From: Colwellia sp.
GTDB lineage: Bacteria > Pseudomonadota > Gammaproteobacteria > Enterobacterales > Alteromonadaceae
DNA length: 64,000 nt
Reading direction: 5' to 3'
Assembly: GCA_013215655.1 (NCBI GenBank)
Contig: JABSOX010000012.1
Span: forward strand, 11,423-75,422
Positions 47,745 to 58,136 of this stretch are shown here, in pieces. The notes beneath the pieces are model-generated. The model was given only the letters and a program-made list of their open reading frames with translations, had not been told where the DNA came from and ran no database searches. Position 1 is the first letter of the stretch. Each line of letters opens with the position of its first letter. The translations under genes were made by a program, and so were the position numbers.

Positions 47745-48946
47745 TTTTTAGCTCCTTTACTGTAGCTTGATGTTGCTTGAATACTTTGCAAACGTAATTC
47801 ATGGTCGATACGTAATAATACAATCAAGGCGATAGTCATAATAATCATCGAGCTTCCGCCGTAACTGATCAACGGCATAGTTAAGCCTTTAGTTGGTACA
47901 ACTCCCGAGCTAGCACCAACATTAACCGCCGCTTGAAAGCAAAACCAAATACCAATAGCGTAAGCAAAAAAACCTTCAAAATATTTTTCTTTATTAACAG
48001 CCCTTCGACCCAACAATAAAGCTTTAATCACGAGAGTCAGACTTAATAACAAAATAACGGTAATGCCAATAAAGCCAAATTCTTCAGCCAATACTGCCAT
48101 CACAAAATCAGTATGTGCTTCTGGCAAATATTCAAGCTTTTGAATGCTATTACCTAAACCTTGCCCAAATACTTCGCCACGACCATAAGCCATTAACGAC
48201 TGTGTAAGCTGATATCCACTACCAAATGGATCTTGCCATGGGTCTAAAAATCCGGTGACACGCGCCCAACGATAAGGAGAAAAATAGGCAAGTGCACCAA
48301 TCGCAGTTAAGCCTACTAACGCAACACTGATAAACTGCCATAACTTGGCACCCGCCAAAAATAACAAGCCAAAGGTAGTGACAAACATCACAATGACCGT
48401 ACCTAAATCAGGTTGTAGTAATAGCAGGCTCGCTAATAAACCAAAAACGACAAGAGGTTTTATAAAGCCTTTAACGTTTTCCATCACCTCTTCACGACGA
48501 CGTACTAAATATGCAGCGAGGTAACAGAAAAAGAATAATTTTGCCGGTTCTGCTGCCTGAATTGTTATCGGACCAATCACAATCCAGCGAGTAGAACCAT
48601 TCACCGTCCGACCAACTAACAAGACAACAACCAATAAAACAATGCCAAATATTAACAGCGCAGCACTATGTTGATGCCAACGTTTCATCGGAATTTGCAT
48701 CGTAATGACCGCTACAATAAGACTTATGCAAATGTAAATCATATGGCGAATAATAAAATGGAAAGGATTATCAAATAATCGCTCGGCAACAGGCATAGAT
48801 GAACTTGCCACCATCACTAAACCGATCGTATACATGCTAATAGCAAGCACGATATAACTACGGTCAAATGTCGCTACATCAGTTGATTGCGGGATTAACC
48901 AGCTTGGTAGGCGAGGTAAATTAAATTGTTGATTAAGCGCCATCAT
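47741..48946 (-). CDS. ftsW: Septal peptidoglycan glycosyltransferase FtsW
   Basis: FtsW is the SEDS-family polymerase that works with FtsI at the septum. The 401-residue protein has about ten transmembrane helices and SEDS motifs: NGSTRWIVIGPITIQAAEPAK, LLLQPDLGTVIVMF, the loop GFGSG-like PFGSGYQLTQSLMAYGRG, LPEAHTDFVMAVLAEEFG, and GLTMPLISYGGSSMI. RodA is a paralogue, but the dcw position settles FtsW. It overlaps murD by one base. Confidence 0.96.
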   Translation of the reverse strand: MMALNQQFNLPRLPSWLIPQSTDVATFDRSYIVLAISMYTIGLVMVASSSMPVAERLFDNPFHFIIRHMIYICISLIVAVITMQIPMKRWHQHSAALLIFGIVLLVVVLLVGRTVNGSTRWIVIGPITIQAAEPAKLFFFCYLAAYLVRRREEVMENVKGFIKPLVVFGLLASLLLLQPDLGTVIVMFVTTFGLLFLAGAKLWQFISVALVGLTAIGALAYFSPYRWARVTGFLDPWQDPFGSGYQLTQSLMAYGRGEVFGQGLGNSIQKLEYLPEAHTDFVMAVLAEEFGFIGITVILLLSLTLVIKALLLGRRAVNKEKYFEGFFAYAIGIWFCFQAAVNVGASSGVVPTKGLTMPLISYGGSSMIIMTIALIVLLRIDHELRLQSIQATSSYSKGAKK

Positions 48947-50346
48947 TAACTTGCCTCCTGTACAGAGTGCACAGCATCAATAAAAACCTGACCACGCTCT
49001 TGGTAATTTTTAAACATGTCGAAACTTGCACATGCAGGTGATAATAAAATGATGTCACCTGTTTTTGCATTTGATTTTGCTTGAATAACCGCTTCTTTAA
49101 TTGAAGAAATTGAAGTTGTGTTTTCCATTAACGAAGCAATTTTGTCACCGTCTTTACCTAACGTATAAAGATGATTAACATGTTGGACTAGTGCAGTTTT
49201 TAATGGTGTAAAATCAGCTCCTTTACCCTCCCCACCGGCGATAAGCATTAACTTATTATTGTTTGATAATGTTCCAGATAAACCATTAATTGCCGCTAAA
49301 GTTGCGCCAACATTGGTCGCTTTTGAATCATTTATCCAACTTAAGCCATCATCACTAGCAATACGTTGACAACGGTGTGGCAAACCAACAAAACTTGCCA
49401 AGTGTGCAACCATGTCAGCAACCGACCAACCAGCACAATAACCTAATGCCAATGCGGCGAGATAATTTAAGGCATTATGAAGACCCGCTAGCGGTAATTT
49501 GTTGAGTGCAACTAATCTTTGTTCACCAAACATTAAATGTTGTTGACCGGCTATTTCTTTAAGACCAAAGTGGCCAATTTCAGGATTATCACTTCCAAAC
49601 GAAACAGTATTTGTTAAGTTGTCTTTAGTATTGGTTTTAGTCTTGTTTTTAGTCTTGACGATTGTTGCGGCATCATCTCGATTAACCACTGCGTTTAAAC
49701 ATTGCTCATAAATACGTTGTTTAATGGCGCTATAATTTTCAATTGTTTTGTGACGGTCTAAATGATCGTCACTGATATTAAGAACAGTCGCGGCAACAGC
49801 CTTCATACTGGTTAAGGTTTCAAGTTGAAAGCTTGATAACTCTAAGATTAAATAATCATTCTCTTGCGTAATGCTCTCTAAAACAGGTGTTCCTATATTG
49901 CCACCAAGTTGTGTTTTATAGCCTAACTTATTTGCGATATGATCCAATAAACTGACCACAGTAGATTTACCATTAGAGCCAGTCACCGCTAAAATAGGTA
50001 ATTCTTTAAGTTGGCAATATAATTCGACATCACCTATTACTGAACAATGATTACTGATGTTATTGGCAATTTCAGCTGCCGAAGTATCAATACCGGGACT
50101 AACAATCAGCAGTTCAGCACTCGCTATTAATGCTTTATCCCAATGACCGGTGATTAAATGAACATCGCTATATAATTGTTTAAACTCGACTAAATCAATG
50201 GCATTTTCTCGGCTATCATTGACTGCACAAGGTATATTTTGCCCATGCAAAAACTGCACACAGGAAAGTCCTGTAAGCCCAGCACCAAGCACAACGATAC
50301 GCTTGTTTTTTAGTTGTGCTGTTATGCGTTTTTGCAATTCAGTCAT
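48946..50346 (-). CDS. murD: UDP-N-acetylmuramoyl-L-alanine-D-glutamate ligase MurD
   Basis: MurD adds D-Glu to UDP-MurNAc-L-Ala. The 466-residue ligase has VVLGAGLTGLSCVQFL, the ATP loop VTGSNGKSTVVSLL, LELSSFQLE, NDSKATNVGATLAA and LLSPACASFDMFKNYQERG. Near residues 230-241 it carries a Lys/Thr/Asn insert encoded by three imperfect 12-base tandem repeats (49624-49659), absent from typical MurD. The 85-base gap to mraY is one of the larger breaks in this cluster. Confidence 0.96.
   Translation of the reverse strand: MTELQKRITAQLKNKRIVVLGAGLTGLSCVQFLHGQNIPCAVNDSRENAIDLVEFKQLYSDVHLITGHWDKALIASAELLIVSPGIDTSAAEIANNISNHCSVIGDVELYCQLKELPILAVTGSNGKSTVVSLLDHIANKLGYKTQLGGNIGTPVLESITQENDYLILELSSFQLETLTSMKAVAATVLNISDDHLDRHKTIENYSAIKQRIYEQCLNAVVNRDDAATIVKTKNKTKTNTKDNLTNTVSFGSDNPEIGHFGLKEIAGQQHLMFGEQRLVALNKLPLAGLHNALNYLAALALGYCAGWSVADMVAHLASFVGLPHRCQRIASDDGLSWINDSKATNVGATLAAINGLSGTLSNNNKLMLIAGGEGKGADFTPLKTALVQHVNHLYTLGKDGDKIASLMENTTSISSIKEAVIQAKSNAKTGDIILLSPACASFDMFKNYQERGQVFIDAVHSVQEAS
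49624..49659. repeat. 12-base tandem repeat inside murD
   Basis: Three consecutive 12-base units (TTTAGTATTGGT, TTTAGTCTTGTT, TTTAGTCTTGAC on the plus strand) encode KTKN-KTKT-NTKD on the minus strand. The unit length keeps the frame. Confidence 0.85.
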
Positions 50347-50431
50347 TTGTTTTCTATAACCCTTTTTACTTTATCTTTTTAAATTTAATAACGTATCTTT
50401 AGTTTTGTTCTAATGTATCTATACCATAACT

Positions 50432-51514
50432 CTAACGTAGCTTTAACGTGGCTAAACCAATCAAAACTAGGACTAGTGAAATTATCCAAAAACGGACGAT
50501 TACCCGAGGTTCAGGCCAACCTTTTAGTTCATAGTGATGGTGAATAGGCGCCATACGGAAAATACGTTGTCCCCGTAATTTGTATGAGCCAACCTGTAGA
50601 ATCACGGAAACCGTTTCCATCACAAAAACACCACCCATAATAAACAAGACTAATTCTTGGCGAACTAATACGGCAATGACACCTAGTGCCGCACCTAACG
50701 CTAACGAGCCAACATCACCCATAAAAACTTGTGCTGGATAAGTATTGAACCATAAGAAGCCAAGTCCCGCGCCAACAATAGCAGTACAAACGACAACCAG
50801 CTCACTGGTCATCGCAATATGAGGAATGTTGAGATAAGCTGAAAAATTTATATTACCCGTTACATAAGCAAATAAACCTAAAGCGCCGGCAACCATGATC
50901 GTCGGTACAATAGCTAAGCCATCAAGGCCATCGGTTAAATTAACCGCGTTGCTAGTACCAACAATCACAAAATAAGTCATTACCACATAAAAGATACCTA
51001 ACTGCGGTAGAACCTCTTTTACAAAAGGAATAATCAAGGAAGTTTCTGCAGGACTTTGTGCAATATAATATAAGAAAATAGCCGTTGTTAAACCAGCAAC
51101 TGTTTGCCAAAAATATTTCCAACGAGCGATTAAGCCATTAGCATCTTTGCGAATAACTTTACGATAATCATCAACAAAACCAATTAAACCAAAACTAGAG
51201 ACGACAAAAAGTACCACCCAAACATAGGTATTTGAAAGATCGCCCCATAAAAGCACACTAATAACAATAGACGCTAAGATCAAAATACCGCCCATGGTAG
51301 GTGTTCCAGATTTAACCTGATGACTCTCTGGACCGTCATCACGAATCGTTTGACCTATTTGCATATCTTGCAGGTAACGAATAAGTTTTGGACCAAAATA
51401 TAATGAAATAATCAACGCTGTTAAAGTGCTGATAATTGCTCTAAACGTTAAATAAGAAAAAACATTAAATGCACTATAATATTGTGTTAAATATTCACCT
51501 AACCAAAGTAACAT
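50432..51514 (-). CDS. mraY: Phospho-N-acetylmuramoyl-pentapeptide transferase MraY
   Basis: MraY makes lipid I from UDP-MurNAc-pentapeptide and undecaprenyl phosphate. The polytopic protein has [30 protein letters not shown], the catalytic [23 protein letters not shown] and the [12 protein letters not shown] motif. ATG 51514 overlaps the murF stop by one base with GAGGAG upstream and gives exactly 360 residues, the E. coli length. The GTG at 51523 is therefore rejected. Confidence 0.97.
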   Translation of the reverse strand: MLLWLGEYLTQYYSAFNVFSYLTFRAIISTLTALIISLYFGPKLIRYLQDMQIGQTIRDDGPESHQVKSGTPTMGGILILASIVISVLLWGDLSNTYVWVVLFVVSSFGLIGFVDDYRKVIRKDANGLIARWKYFWQTVAGLTTAIFLYYIAQSPAETSLIIPFVKEVLPQLGIFYVVMTYFVIVGTSNAVNLTDGLDGLAIVPTIMVAGALGLFAYVTGNINFSAYLNIPHIAMTSELVVVCTAIVGAGLGFLWFNTYPAQVFMGDVGSLALGAALGVIAVLVRQELVLFIMGGVFVMETVSVILQVGSYKLRGQRIFRMAPIHHHYELKGWPEPRVIVRFWIISLVLVLIGLATLKLR

Positions 51515-52977
51515 TAGTGACACTCCTCAACACTGAGGCTTGTTCGCCAATCAATAATATCTTTAACAACATGTTCCATATGAGCACTACGTGACCCCTT
51601 AACTAAAATAGATATTTGTTGCCCCTCACCTGCTAGCAGTTCTTGTAAACAGCTAAGCAATTTATCGCGATTGCTAAAATGTAAACCTTTTTGACTAGTA
51701 CCACTTACAAAGGCATCGGAGGTATTTTGGCTTAATACACCTATCGTTAATAAATCATCAATTTTGCGAGATTTTGCATATTCGCCAACTTCTTGATGAT
51801 AACTTCTCGCTTCGGCACCTAATTCACCGATATCACCAAGAATAAGTACTCGACGCCCTGGGTAATTTGCCAATAAATCTATTGCCGCTTTTATCGACTC
51901 AACATTGGCATTATAGGTATCATCAATTAACTTGACGTTTTCACCTAAATGATGAAGGTTTAAACGTCCTTTGACTGGCGTCATTTCAGCGAGACCAAGA
52001 CGAATATCGTCTAAACCCGCTCCAAACTCTATAGCAATAATGGCTGCCGCCACTGCGTTACAAACGTTATGTCGTCCCGGCACAGTTAATTCAATAAAGC
52101 ATCGACCAATATGAGAATTTAGTTGGAACGTTGCACAACCATTTTCATCTAAAATCACATCAGTGCTATAACAATCCGAGTCAGCTAAACAAGAAAAACG
52201 ACGCACATTTTTATCCGTTAAGCGCCACTGCCATTTATTGGCTAATTTACAATCTTGATTATATATAGCGACCCCATCGGCCGATAAACCTTCAAAAATC
52301 TCACCTTTTGCGCGGGCAACACCACATAGATTTCCAAACCCCTCTAAATGCGCTGCAGCAATATTATTGATAATGGCAACATCAGGTTTAACTAATTCGG
52401 TGGTATAAGCTATTTCACCAATGTGGCTAGCACCTAATTCAACCACAGCAAAGTCATGCTCTGGTTCTAGCCTTAATAAAGTTAAAGGCACACCAATATG
52501 GTTATTAAAACTGCCATGTGTCGCTAAAACATTGCCCAGTCTCGATAATATTGCAGCAACCATTTCTTTTACGGTGGTTTTACCGCTACTGCCCGTTATT
52601 GCAACAGTTTTGGGTGATACTTGTTTTTTCACATAGGCAGCAACTTTACCCAGTGCTTGCTCAGTATCTTCAACGATAATTTGAGAAAAGTTAGCGCCTT
52701 GTTCTACGAGTACTTGATGATCAACAATCACCGAACTACAGCCTAATGTTACAACTTGCTGAACAAATTTATGACCATCAAAGTTTGGCCCTTTTAAAGC
52801 TAAAAACAAATCATCTTTATTACTATGCGAGGAGTTATGCAAAGAATAAGGCGAGGAACTAGATGATGAACTGCTAAGCGAGCGACTATCAGTAGTTATC
52901 TGTTTAATGATAAAATCGTCACCGATAAGCTTGCCATTAACTACTTTAGCAATATCAGATAAAAGTAAAGGGATCAT
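51514..52977 (-). CDS. murF: UDP-N-acetylmuramoyl-tripeptide-D-Ala-D-Ala ligase MurF
   Basis: MurF adds the D-Ala-D-Ala made by DdlB. The 487-residue ligase has the ATP loop [48 protein letters not shown] and [15 protein letters not shown]. Residues 33-54, between SRSL and DLFLALKG, form a Ser-rich insert with eight Ser in a row that is not found in E. coli MurF. It overlaps murE by four bases and mraY by one. Confidence 0.95.
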   Translation of the reverse strand: MIPLLLSDIAKVVNGKLIGDDFIIKQITTDSRSLSSSSSSSSPYSLHNSSHSNKDDLFLALKGPNFDGHKFVQQVVTLGCSSVIVDHQVLVEQGANFSQIIVEDTEQALGKVAAYVKKQVSPKTVAITGSSGKTTVKEMVAAILSRLGNVLATHGSFNNHIGVPLTLLRLEPEHDFAVVELGASHIGEIAYTTELVKPDVAIINNIAAAHLEGFGNLCGVARAKGEIFEGLSADGVAIYNQDCKLANKWQWRLTDKNVRRFSCLADSDCYSTDVILDENGCATFQLNSHIGRCFIELTVPGRHNVCNAVAAAIIAIEFGAGLDDIRLGLAEMTPVKGRLNLHHLGENVKLIDDTYNANVESIKAAIDLLANYPGRRVLILGDIGELGAEARSYHQEVGEYAKSRKIDDLLTIGVLSQNTSDAFVSGTSQKGLHFSNRDKLLSCLQELLAGEGQQISILVKGSRSAHMEHVVKDIIDWRTSLSVEECH

Positions 52978-54536
52978 GATAGTGCCTCATTGATGTATGC
53001 ATTTTCGATAAGTTGACGTTCGTTATAGGGAATTTTTTCATTACCAATGATGATGTAATCTTCATGCCCTTTACCTGCTAATAACACCATATCTTCGGGT
53101 TTAGCTAAAGCGAGTGTGTTTATAACCGCTTCTTTTCTATCTATAATCACGGTTACTTTGTCAGGTATTTTACAGCCTAATAAAATGTCTTTCACAATAT
53201 CACTCGCTGACTCATTACGCGGATTGTCATTCGTCACCACAATATGATCAGCATGTAACTCTGCAGCTGTTCCCATAAGTGCACGCTTACCTTTATCTCG
53301 ATCACCGCCACAACCAAAAACAACCCATAACTCACCATCACAATGTTGTCGACAAGCTATTAGGGCATTACTTAATGCGTCAGGCGTATGCGCATAATCA
53401 ACAATTGCCGTTGGTTTACCCTTTAAAGTAAATGACTCCATACGACCAATAATGGGCTGTAATTGTGCAATCGCTTGATTGATAATTTTTAGTGAATAGT
53501 CTTGAGTTAATAACACCGCAATTGCTGCTAACAAGTTATCAACATTAAAATCACCTATTAAAGGGCTGCTAATATTGATATCCCCGAAGTGAGTATTTAA
53601 TAAAAAACTCACTCCTTGCTTGGTATGTTTAATATCACTGGCGTAAACAAAACGAGAAAATTGTTTAATGGTATTACCACGGCCATAAACAAAAACAATT
53701 TCTTCACTTGACCAATGTTTTAACCATTCTTTAGCTTGTAAATCATCGCCATTTATTACCGCTATTTGTGTTTTGTCGTGACTAAACAACTGATATTTTG
53801 CATCAGCATAATTTGCCATGGTTTTATGGTAATCAAGATGGTCTCGGCTTAGGTTAGTAAATACTGCGACATCAATTAGCTGTGGAGAAACTCGGTGTTG
53901 TGATAATGCATGGGATGATATTTCCATCGCCACATGCGTAACGTTTTTATGGCTAAAATCACTTAATAATTGATGTAATTGTGTAGCACCGGGAGTGGTA
54001 TTGTTTAGCGCAGTCAAATGTCCTAGCAGACCCGCTCCAACCGTGCCAATAACGGCACAATTCTGTTTACAGCTATTTAATAATTGAGCAATAATTTGAC
54101 TCGCACTCGTTTTGCCATTGGTACCGGTAATACCGATCATACGTAATTTAGCTTGTGGATTTTGATAATAACTTTTTGCTAACGAAAATAGATAACGGTC
54201 TAATTGATAAAAATTAACAATGGCGATGGCTCTCGAATCAGGACGACCCGTAACATTTTTATATTCAATGCTGCCATGCTGTTCAACATCAAGGCACTGA
54301 GCAATCACCAGATCAGCACCTAACTTAATAGCATGTTCAATATATTTTCGGCCATCTTGTTCAGTGCCAATAACGGCGCAGAAAATATCATGAGCTTTAA
54401 TGCAGCGCGTATCATTGACCAGATCACGCTGAGCAACTTGTTCTAGCTCAACATCTAACGGAATACTAAATTCAAGCAAGGCTTCATTGATAGATAAGGC
54501 TGGCATTGAAGAGTTGGAGCTATTAGACACTGTCAT
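52974..54536 (-). CDS. murE: UDP-N-acetylmuramoyl-tripeptide synthetase MurE (meso-diaminopimelate adding)
   Basis: MurE adds the third stem-peptide residue. The DNPRNE motif (VVTNDNPRNESASDIV) is the signature for meso-diaminopimelate rather than lysine. ATP loop GITGTNGKTSASQIIAQLL and TTPGATQLHQLL are also seen. The frame is open to 54590, but that overlaps ftsI by 68 bases. ATG 54536 is listed; the GTG at 54530 has GGAG at better spacing (7 bases) and may be the true start, two codons in. Either way the start overlaps the ftsI end. Confidence 0.93.
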   Translation of the reverse strand: MTVSNSSNSSMPALSINEALLEFSIPLDVELEQVAQRDLVNDTRCIKAHDIFCAVIGTEQDGRKYIEHAIKLGADLVIAQCLDVEQHGSIEYKNVTGRPDSRAIAIVNFYQLDRYLFSLAKSYYQNPQAKLRMIGITGTNGKTSASQIIAQLLNSCKQNCAVIGTVGAGLLGHLTALNNTTPGATQLHQLLSDFSHKNVTHVAMEISSHALSQHRVSPQLIDVAVFTNLSRDHLDYHKTMANYADAKYQLFSHDKTQIAVINGDDLQAKEWLKHWSSEEIVFVYGRGNTIKQFSRFVYASDIKHTKQGVSFLLNTHFGDINISSPLIGDFNVDNLLAAIAVLLTQDYSLKIINQAIAQLQPIIGRMESFTLKGKPTAIVDYAHTPDALSNALIACRQHCDGELWVVFGCGGDRDKGKRALMGTAAELHADHIVVTNDNPRNESASDIVKDILLGCKIPDKVTVIIDRKEAVINTLALAKPEDMVLLAGKGHEDYIIIGNEKIPYNERQLIENAYINEALS

Positions 54537-56268
54537 GCTCCAATTTTTTATTTGAGCTGATATTAGTCTGTGAGCGTAAAGTATGTGCATCTGGGGTAAT
54601 ATTTAATAGATGTAGAGCCCCTTTCATAATACGAGCAAAAACGGGTGCGGCAACATCAACACCATGATATAAATCGCCACCGGGCTCATTAATGACCACA
54701 ACAACGACTAACTCAGGACGACTAACCGGTGCCATACCGGCAAATAATCCCACGTAATCGTTACCATAGCCGCCAGCTAGGGCCTTAAAAGCAGTGCCTG
54801 TTTTCCCACCGACACGATAACCTTCCACTCTTGCTACTTTGTAGTGGTCATCAATAACATGCTCTAACATGCCAACAACAGCTTCGGTATTTTTTTGTGA
54901 AAATATCCGTTCCGCATTTTCTTTATCGAGGGTATCTTCATCTATTTTTAAAATGCTTAACGGCATTTTAATGCCGCCATTAGCAATGGTTGAATAAAAA
55001 CGAGCTAACTGTAGAGGCGTAACCGCAATCCCCATCCCGTAGGATAATGTCGCTAATTCAATTTTCGACCAGCGTTGACGATCATGCATAATGCCTGAGC
55101 TTTCACCAATTAATCCGGTACCTGTATCTTCACCAAAACCGGCATCAAAAAATTTATCAAGGAAGAATTCTTTTGGCATCGCTAAAGCAAGTTTAGTTGT
55201 GCCCATATTTGAAGAGTGTACTAAAATTTCGGTTAAGCTTAATTTACCCAAATATCTTGGATCGCTCATTCGACGACCACCTAAACGCATTGGCGAAGTA
55301 TCAATAATACTATTTTCATCAACCTCGCCAAATTCTAACGCACTCAACACCGTCATCGGTTTCATTGCCGAACCCGGTTCATAAAAATCAGTAATCGCAC
55401 GATTTCTAAAGCGATGTAATGCCGTATTGCGACGATTATTGGGATTATATGAAGGGCTATTCACTAAAGCTAAAATTTCGCCGGTATTAACATTAGTAAC
55501 AACGACAGAGCCTGATGTGGCTTTAAAGGCTTTTACTGCGCCTTTAAGCTCTGAATAAGCCAAGGCTTGAATGCGTTGATCAATACTTAAAGTGATATCT
55601 TTAGGTTGTGTTGCCTCTTCCACTTTAAGAATTTCAATCTTTCGACCTTTTGCATCTTTGCGAAATTGTTTTTTTCCGTCTATGCCGGTAAGAAGTTGAT
55701 CATAAACACGCTCTACACCTTCAATACCTTTATCATCAACATCCGTAAAACCAACCACATGGGCACTAATTTCACCCGCGGGGTAAAAGCGCTTAGACTC
55801 TTTACGAAGATAAATTCCGGGTATTCTTAGCTCACGAACATAGTCTGCCATAGCAGGTGATACTTGACGCTCAACGTAAACAAAACGTTTTGCAGGATTG
55901 CGAGCAACACGACTGGTTAACTTATTAACATCTTGTCCTAAGACATCAGCCAATGCTTGCCAATGTTCAACCATTGCTAGAGCATTATTCTGCATTAATA
56001 TTTTGGGATCAGCCCAAATGGTTTCAACGGGAACACTGATCGCCAACTCTCTACCATTTCGATCAACAATTGAACCACGCTGTACCGTTCGAGCAGCAGT
56101 GCGTAATGAACGCATGTCTCCCTGCTTTTTTAACATGTCGGGTTCAAAAACTTGAATATAAGCACTGCGCGCTAATAAACCCGCGTAAATAAAGACAATA
56201 ACACCTAACACTACGTAAAAACGCCATGTTACCGTTGTTGCTTTAAATGTATCGGCTCGTTTATCCAC
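54523..56268 (-). CDS. ftsI: Septal peptidoglycan transpeptidase FtsI (PBP3)
   Basis: FtsI crosslinks septal wall with FtsW. The 581-residue class B penicillin-binding protein has a short cytoplasmic N-terminus and one transmembrane helix (FYVVLGVIVFIYAGLLARSA, about residues 17-36). The PBP dimerisation domain begins RGSIVDRNGRELA. The transpeptidase motifs are SxxK in EPGSAMKPM, SxN in HSSNMGT and KTG in VGGKTGTAFKA. It lies between ftsL and murE. Confidence 0.97.
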   Translation of the reverse strand: MDKRADTFKATTVTWRFYVVLGVIVFIYAGLLARSAYIQVFEPDMLKKQGDMRSLRTAARTVQRGSIVDRNGRELAISVPVETIWADPKILMQNNALAMVEHWQALADVLGQDVNKLTSRVARNPAKRFVYVERQVSPAMADYVRELRIPGIYLRKESKRFYPAGEISAHVVGFTDVDDKGIEGVERVYDQLLTGIDGKKQFRKDAKGRKIEILKVEEATQPKDITLSIDQRIQALAYSELKGAVKAFKATSGSVVVTNVNTGEILALVNSPSYNPNNRRNTALHRFRNRAITDFYEPGSAMKPMTVLSALEFGEVDENSIIDTSPMRLGGRRMSDPRYLGKLSLTEILVHSSNMGTTKLALAMPKEFFLDKFFDAGFGEDTGTGLIGESSGIMHDRQRWSKIELATLSYGMGIAVTPLQLARFYSTIANGGIKMPLSILKIDEDTLDKENAERIFSQKNTEAVVGMLEHVIDDHYKVARVEGYRVGGKTGTAFKALAGGYGNDYVGLFAGMAPVSRPELVVVVVINEPGGDLYHGVDVAAPVFARIMKGALHLLNITPDAHTLRSQTNISSNKKLEHDSV

Positions 56269-56301
56269 GGTTTTTGCTCATTCTTTTGTTCGCTACTTTA
56301 C

Positions 56302-56616
56302 TCATTGCAAGGTAATTATTATTTCTGATTTTGCATCGGGTCGTTTCATATTAAGTTTTTTAATGGCTTTATTTTCAATGGAACTATGTTCCGCCAAGCT
56401 ATTTTGCTCTAACAATAAATTACGCCACTCAATATCTAATTCATCACGTTCGGTTAATAAGACTTCTCGTGCGCTTGTTGATTGACGATTTAAATGGGTA
56501 AAATAAATCACTGAAAACGCAGATAAAACCACTAAAATCAATAAAATATAGACTAATATATTTCTTTGAATGTCTTGCCATATATCAAATACAAGCACGA
56601 CCTTTGCCGCAGCCAT
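56302..56616 (-). CDS. ftsL: Cell division protein FtsL
   Basis: FtsL is a small bitopic divisome protein that works with FtsB and FtsQ. The 104-residue product has one transmembrane helix (ILVYILLILVVLSAFSVIYF, about residues 20-39). A periplasmic leucine-zipper-like coiled coil follows (ERDELDIEWRNLLLEQNSLA). Sequence conservation in the family is low; position between rsmH and ftsI decides the call. Confidence 0.93.
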   Translation of the reverse strand: MAAAKVVLVFDIWQDIQRNILVYILLILVVLSAFSVIYFTHLNRQSTSAREVLLTERDELDIEWRNLLLEQNSLAEHSSIENKAIKKLNMKRPDAKSEIIITLQ

Positions 56617-56633
56617 TGATTAAAGCACCACGA

Positions 56634-57575
56634 CTAATGCGCCAATCTCTGCGCAATACGTAAAACAGAACTACGCGAGCGAACATTCTCTTCAACCTCT
56701 GTTTTACTCGGTTTTAGTCTGCGTCCAACTAAAGCTAATTTTTTACCTTTTTGTAATTCAACTTCACTAATAGGTAAACCACGAGGTACCTGTTTTCCTT
56801 GTGAATGTTTTCTCATAAACTGTTTAACTAAGCGGTCTTCAAGGGAGTGAAAACTGATAACTACTAAACGTCCACCCTCAGCAAGCACGTTAAGCGATGA
56901 TGCCAAAACCTTTTCAATTTGTTCAAGTTCGCTATTTATATAAATACGAATAGCTTGAAAACTACGGGTCGCAGGATGTTTTTTAATTTCTCGTTGAGGT
57001 GCTGTGGTTTTGATCAATTTAGCTAACTGTGCGGTACGGGTAAATGGCGTTTCTTCACGTGCATCAACAATGGCGTTAGCAATACGCCAAGCATGTTTTT
57101 CTTCACCAAAGGTACGCAATACCCAAGTAATGTCTTCAACATCTGCAACCGCTAACCACTCGGCCGCTGTTTGGCCTCGTGTTGTATCCATACGCATATC
57201 TAATGGACCGTCTTTCATAAAACTAAAACCACGGTCGGCATCGTCAAGTTGCGGAGATGAAACACCTAAGTCTAATAATATGCCATCAATTTTTTTTGTT
57301 AACTGGTGCTTCTCAACAATATTTTCTAGCTCAGCAAAACCATGATGTTCGATAAGGAATCGTTTATCATCAGCAAATTTTTCAGCGGCAGCAATGGCAG
57401 TTAAGTCACGATCGATAGCAATTAAACGGCCATGCTCAGATAATTGTGAAAGAATAACGCCAGAATGGCCACCACGACCAAAAGTACAATCGATATAGAT
57501 ACCGTCTGGTTTAATGTCTAAACCGGAAACAGCTTCTTCAAGTAAAACTGAAATGTGAGAATTATCTATTTGCAT
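56634..57575 (-). CDS. rsmH: 16S rRNA (cytosine-1402 N4) methyltransferase RsmH
   Basis: RsmH (MraW) methylates C1402 of 16S rRNA using SAM. The 313-residue protein (E. coli 313) shows [13 protein letters not shown], the SAM loop [51 protein letters not shown] and [16 protein letters not shown]. It follows mraZ by 32 bases at the start of the dcw cluster. Confidence 0.97.
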   Translation of the reverse strand: MQIDNSHISVLLEEAVSGLDIKPDGIYIDCTFGRGGHSGVILSQLSEHGRLIAIDRDLTAIAAAEKFADDKRFLIEHHGFAELENIVEKHQLTKKIDGILLDLGVSSPQLDDADRGFSFMKDGPLDMRMDTTRGQTAAEWLAVADVEDITWVLRTFGEEKHAWRIANAIVDAREETPFTRTAQLAKLIKTTAPQREIKKHPATRSFQAIRIYINSELEQIEKVLASSLNVLAEGGRLVVISFHSLEDRLVKQFMRKHSQGKQVPRGLPISEVELQKGKKLALVGRRLKPSKTEVEENVRSRSSVLRIAQRLAH

Positions 57576-57607
57576 TTTTATGGTTCTATTGGCTGTTAGT
57601 TTTTATT

Positions 57608-58066
57608 TTAAAGTGATAAATCTAATAAACGTTCAGTCAGTTGAATTTCACTCGACTGTACTTCACTAAGGTTTTGTTGCATTTGGGCTTGCCAAGCAGA
57701 CTCACTCCAAATTTCAAACTTTTTCAGTTGACCCACTAAAATTATATTTTTTTCTAAGTTTGCATGTTGTCTTAATGGCCCATTGATCAACAACCGACCA
57801 CTTTTATCAATTTCACAATCATTGGCATTACCCAATAATTTTTGCTGAGCTAAACGCTCTTGTGGGTTCATGCTGGACAATTCACACAACTTAAGTTCTA
57901 TTTCTTCCCATTCAGGAAGCGGATAAAGCAATAAACAAGCGTGTTGTATGTCAATGGTACAAACCATTTTTCCGGCACAATCAGCAAATAGCTCTTCACG
58001 ATACTTAGTTGGTATCGTGATCCTATTTTTACTGTCAAGCGTAATTGCGCTGGTGCCTCGAAACAT
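57608..58066 (-). CDS. mraZ: Transcriptional regulator MraZ
   Basis: MraZ is a ring-forming DNA-binding protein that represses its own operon in E. coli. The 152-residue product (E. coli 152) has two SpoVT/AbrB-like halves, each with the conserved D-x-x-x-R pattern: LDSKNRITIPTKYREEL near the N-terminus and DKSGRLLINGPLRQHA in the second half. It is the first gene of the dcw cluster. Three matching DNA boxes lie 46-70 bases upstream. Confidence 0.97.
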   Translation of the reverse strand: MFRGTSAITLDSKNRITIPTKYREELFADCAGKMVCTIDIQHACLLLYPLPEWEEIELKLCELSSMNPQERLAQQKLLGNANDCEIDKSGRLLINGPLRQHANLEKNIILVGQLKKFEIWSESAWQAQMQQNLSEVQSSEIQLTERLLDLSL

Positions 58067-58111
58067 ATTCTCAATTCTTGTTGTTATAATTTATCAGGAA
58101 ATTGTTTTTGA

Positions 58112-58136
58112 TCCACTTTTTCCCACTTTTCTCCAC
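58112..58136 (-). promoter_or_regulatory. MraZ-binding boxes upstream of mraZ
   Basis: On the minus strand, GTGGA, GTGGG and GTGGA occur with a strict 10-base period (58132-58136, 58122-58126, 58112-58116). This matches the three or more GTGGG/TGGG-N5 direct repeats that E. coli MraZ binds. It predicts autoregulation of the whole division cluster. Confidence 0.82.
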
